A stretch of DNA of 10,935 nucleotides from Patescibacteria group bacterium (lineage in GTDB: Bacteria > Patescibacteriota > Microgenomatia > UBA12405 > JAHJSD01), in the NCBI GenBank assembly GCA_018830585.1, contig JAHJSD010000063.1:1-10935 (forward strand), read 5' to 3'. Shown piece by piece: positions 10,523-10,935 of the stretch (the stretch's first letter is position 1; every line of letters starts with the position of its first letter). Made by a program: the position numbers and the translations under genes. Under the pieces are notes generated by a model. It saw only the letters and a list, made by a program, of their open reading frames with translations. It was not told the origin of the DNA and made no database searches.

Positions 10523-10935
10523 TCTTTATTGTTACTCTCTAAGACGTGCTGATACTTTCCTAAATCATCTTCAAACTTAATACTTTTTAGAGGAATTTTC
10601 CTAAATTTAACCGGGTTTCCGTCAATAATTTTAAAGAATTTTACTTCTCCTCCCGCTTCTTTTTTCATTTTTGCCTCGGCCAAGACTCCATCGCTCACTT
10701 CGCCAAAAACCCAAACCCCGTCGCTTATCCGCACAATATTATTATTAGACCGATAAATCGTCTCTCTTGGAACTAAATCTCCCAAAAAATACCTAAACAA
10801 CATAAAAGGGTTAAGAGGTATTACCCTTTTTTCTATACAAAACTTGCTTATCTGCATTTGCCAGAAAAAGTTTCTTTTGGAATAAGCAGGATAGATTAAG
10901 GGATATGTTTTTTTTAGCTGCAAACGAGGATGCCA
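10519..10935 (-). CDS. Nucleoside-deoxyribosyltransferase-like protein, partial
   Basis: The frame is open to the window edge, so this is the C-terminal 138 codons of a gene that starts further right. The segment VIPLNPFMLFRYFLGD, then RSNNNIVRISDGVWVFGEVSDGVLAEAK, resembles the Rossmann-like nucleoside 2-deoxyribosyltransferase/DUF4406 group. There, an (S)DxxWVFG-x-SdGvxxE motif closes the nucleotide pocket with a glutamate. The resemblance is from memory of the motif pattern, not a search, so enzymatic activity is unproven. A TTG at 10923 could be an internal start, but it falls among similar-looking residues (LQLKKTYPLIYPAY) that continue upstream, so a true start outside the window is more likely. 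It overlaps the 58-aa gene by 4 bp. Confidence 0.65.
   Translation of the reverse strand, partial: WHPRLQLKKTYPLIYPAYSKRNFFWQMQISKFCIEKRVIPLNPFMLFRYFLGDLVPRETIYRSNNNIVRISDGVWVFGEVSDGVLAEAKMKKEAGGEVKFFKIIDGNPVKFRKIPLKSIKFEDDLGKYQHVLESNNKE

Overview
This window looks like a chromosome segment from a Candidate Phyla Radiation (Patescibacteria) bacterium, probably of the Microgenomates type. That placement is inference. It rests on the 565-aa membrane protein / 120-aa protein / VirD4-like ATPase cassette, the minimal gene set, start codons with almost no ribosome-binding sites, and intergenic regions packed with several palindromic repeat families. No rRNA or other marker gene is present to prove it.

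Layout from left to right. Bases 1-471 hold no gene, only nested inverted repeats, a 61-bp hairpin-plus-nonamer repeat and a 31-bp repeat. A comF-type phosphoribosyltransferase runs on the minus strand (472-1158). The divergent spacer 1159-1536 is made largely of degenerate 7-bp repeats, including nine perfect ATTAAGC units, with one REP-like palindrome inside. A flippase (1537-2778, +) follows. Bases 2779-3368 are again a repeat cluster of four families. A plus-strand cluster comes next: a polytopic membrane protein (3369-5066), a 120-aa protein (5210-5572) and a membrane-anchored VirD4/TraG-like ATPase (5572-7914). The last two overlap by one base. Bases 7915-8309 hold a REP-like hairpin and the third hairpin-plus-nonamer copy.

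An Xer-like tyrosine recombinase (8310-9173, -) and an FtsB/DivIC-like division protein (9220-9570, +) diverge from a 46-bp spacer with interlocked promoters, and both messages look leaderless. An initiator tRNA-fMet with its own strong promoter and a bidirectional terminator follows. Bases 9732-10030 hold no convincing gene but carry a second copy of the tRNA 3' end and a duplicated 32-bp leader. A solitary GIY-YIG protein (10031-10342, +) converges on a two-gene overlapping minus-strand unit: a 58-aa protein and the C-terminal part of a nucleoside-deoxyribosyltransferase-like protein cut by the window edge.

The genes most likely to work together are the three at 3369-7914. They look like a lineage-specific membrane translocation machine powered by a coupling-protein-type ATPase, although no relaxase, pilin or VirB4 is visible. 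The recombinase, FtsB and tRNA-fMet look like housekeeping genes. The tRNA-to-GIY-YIG stretch looks like the scar of one or more small insertions.
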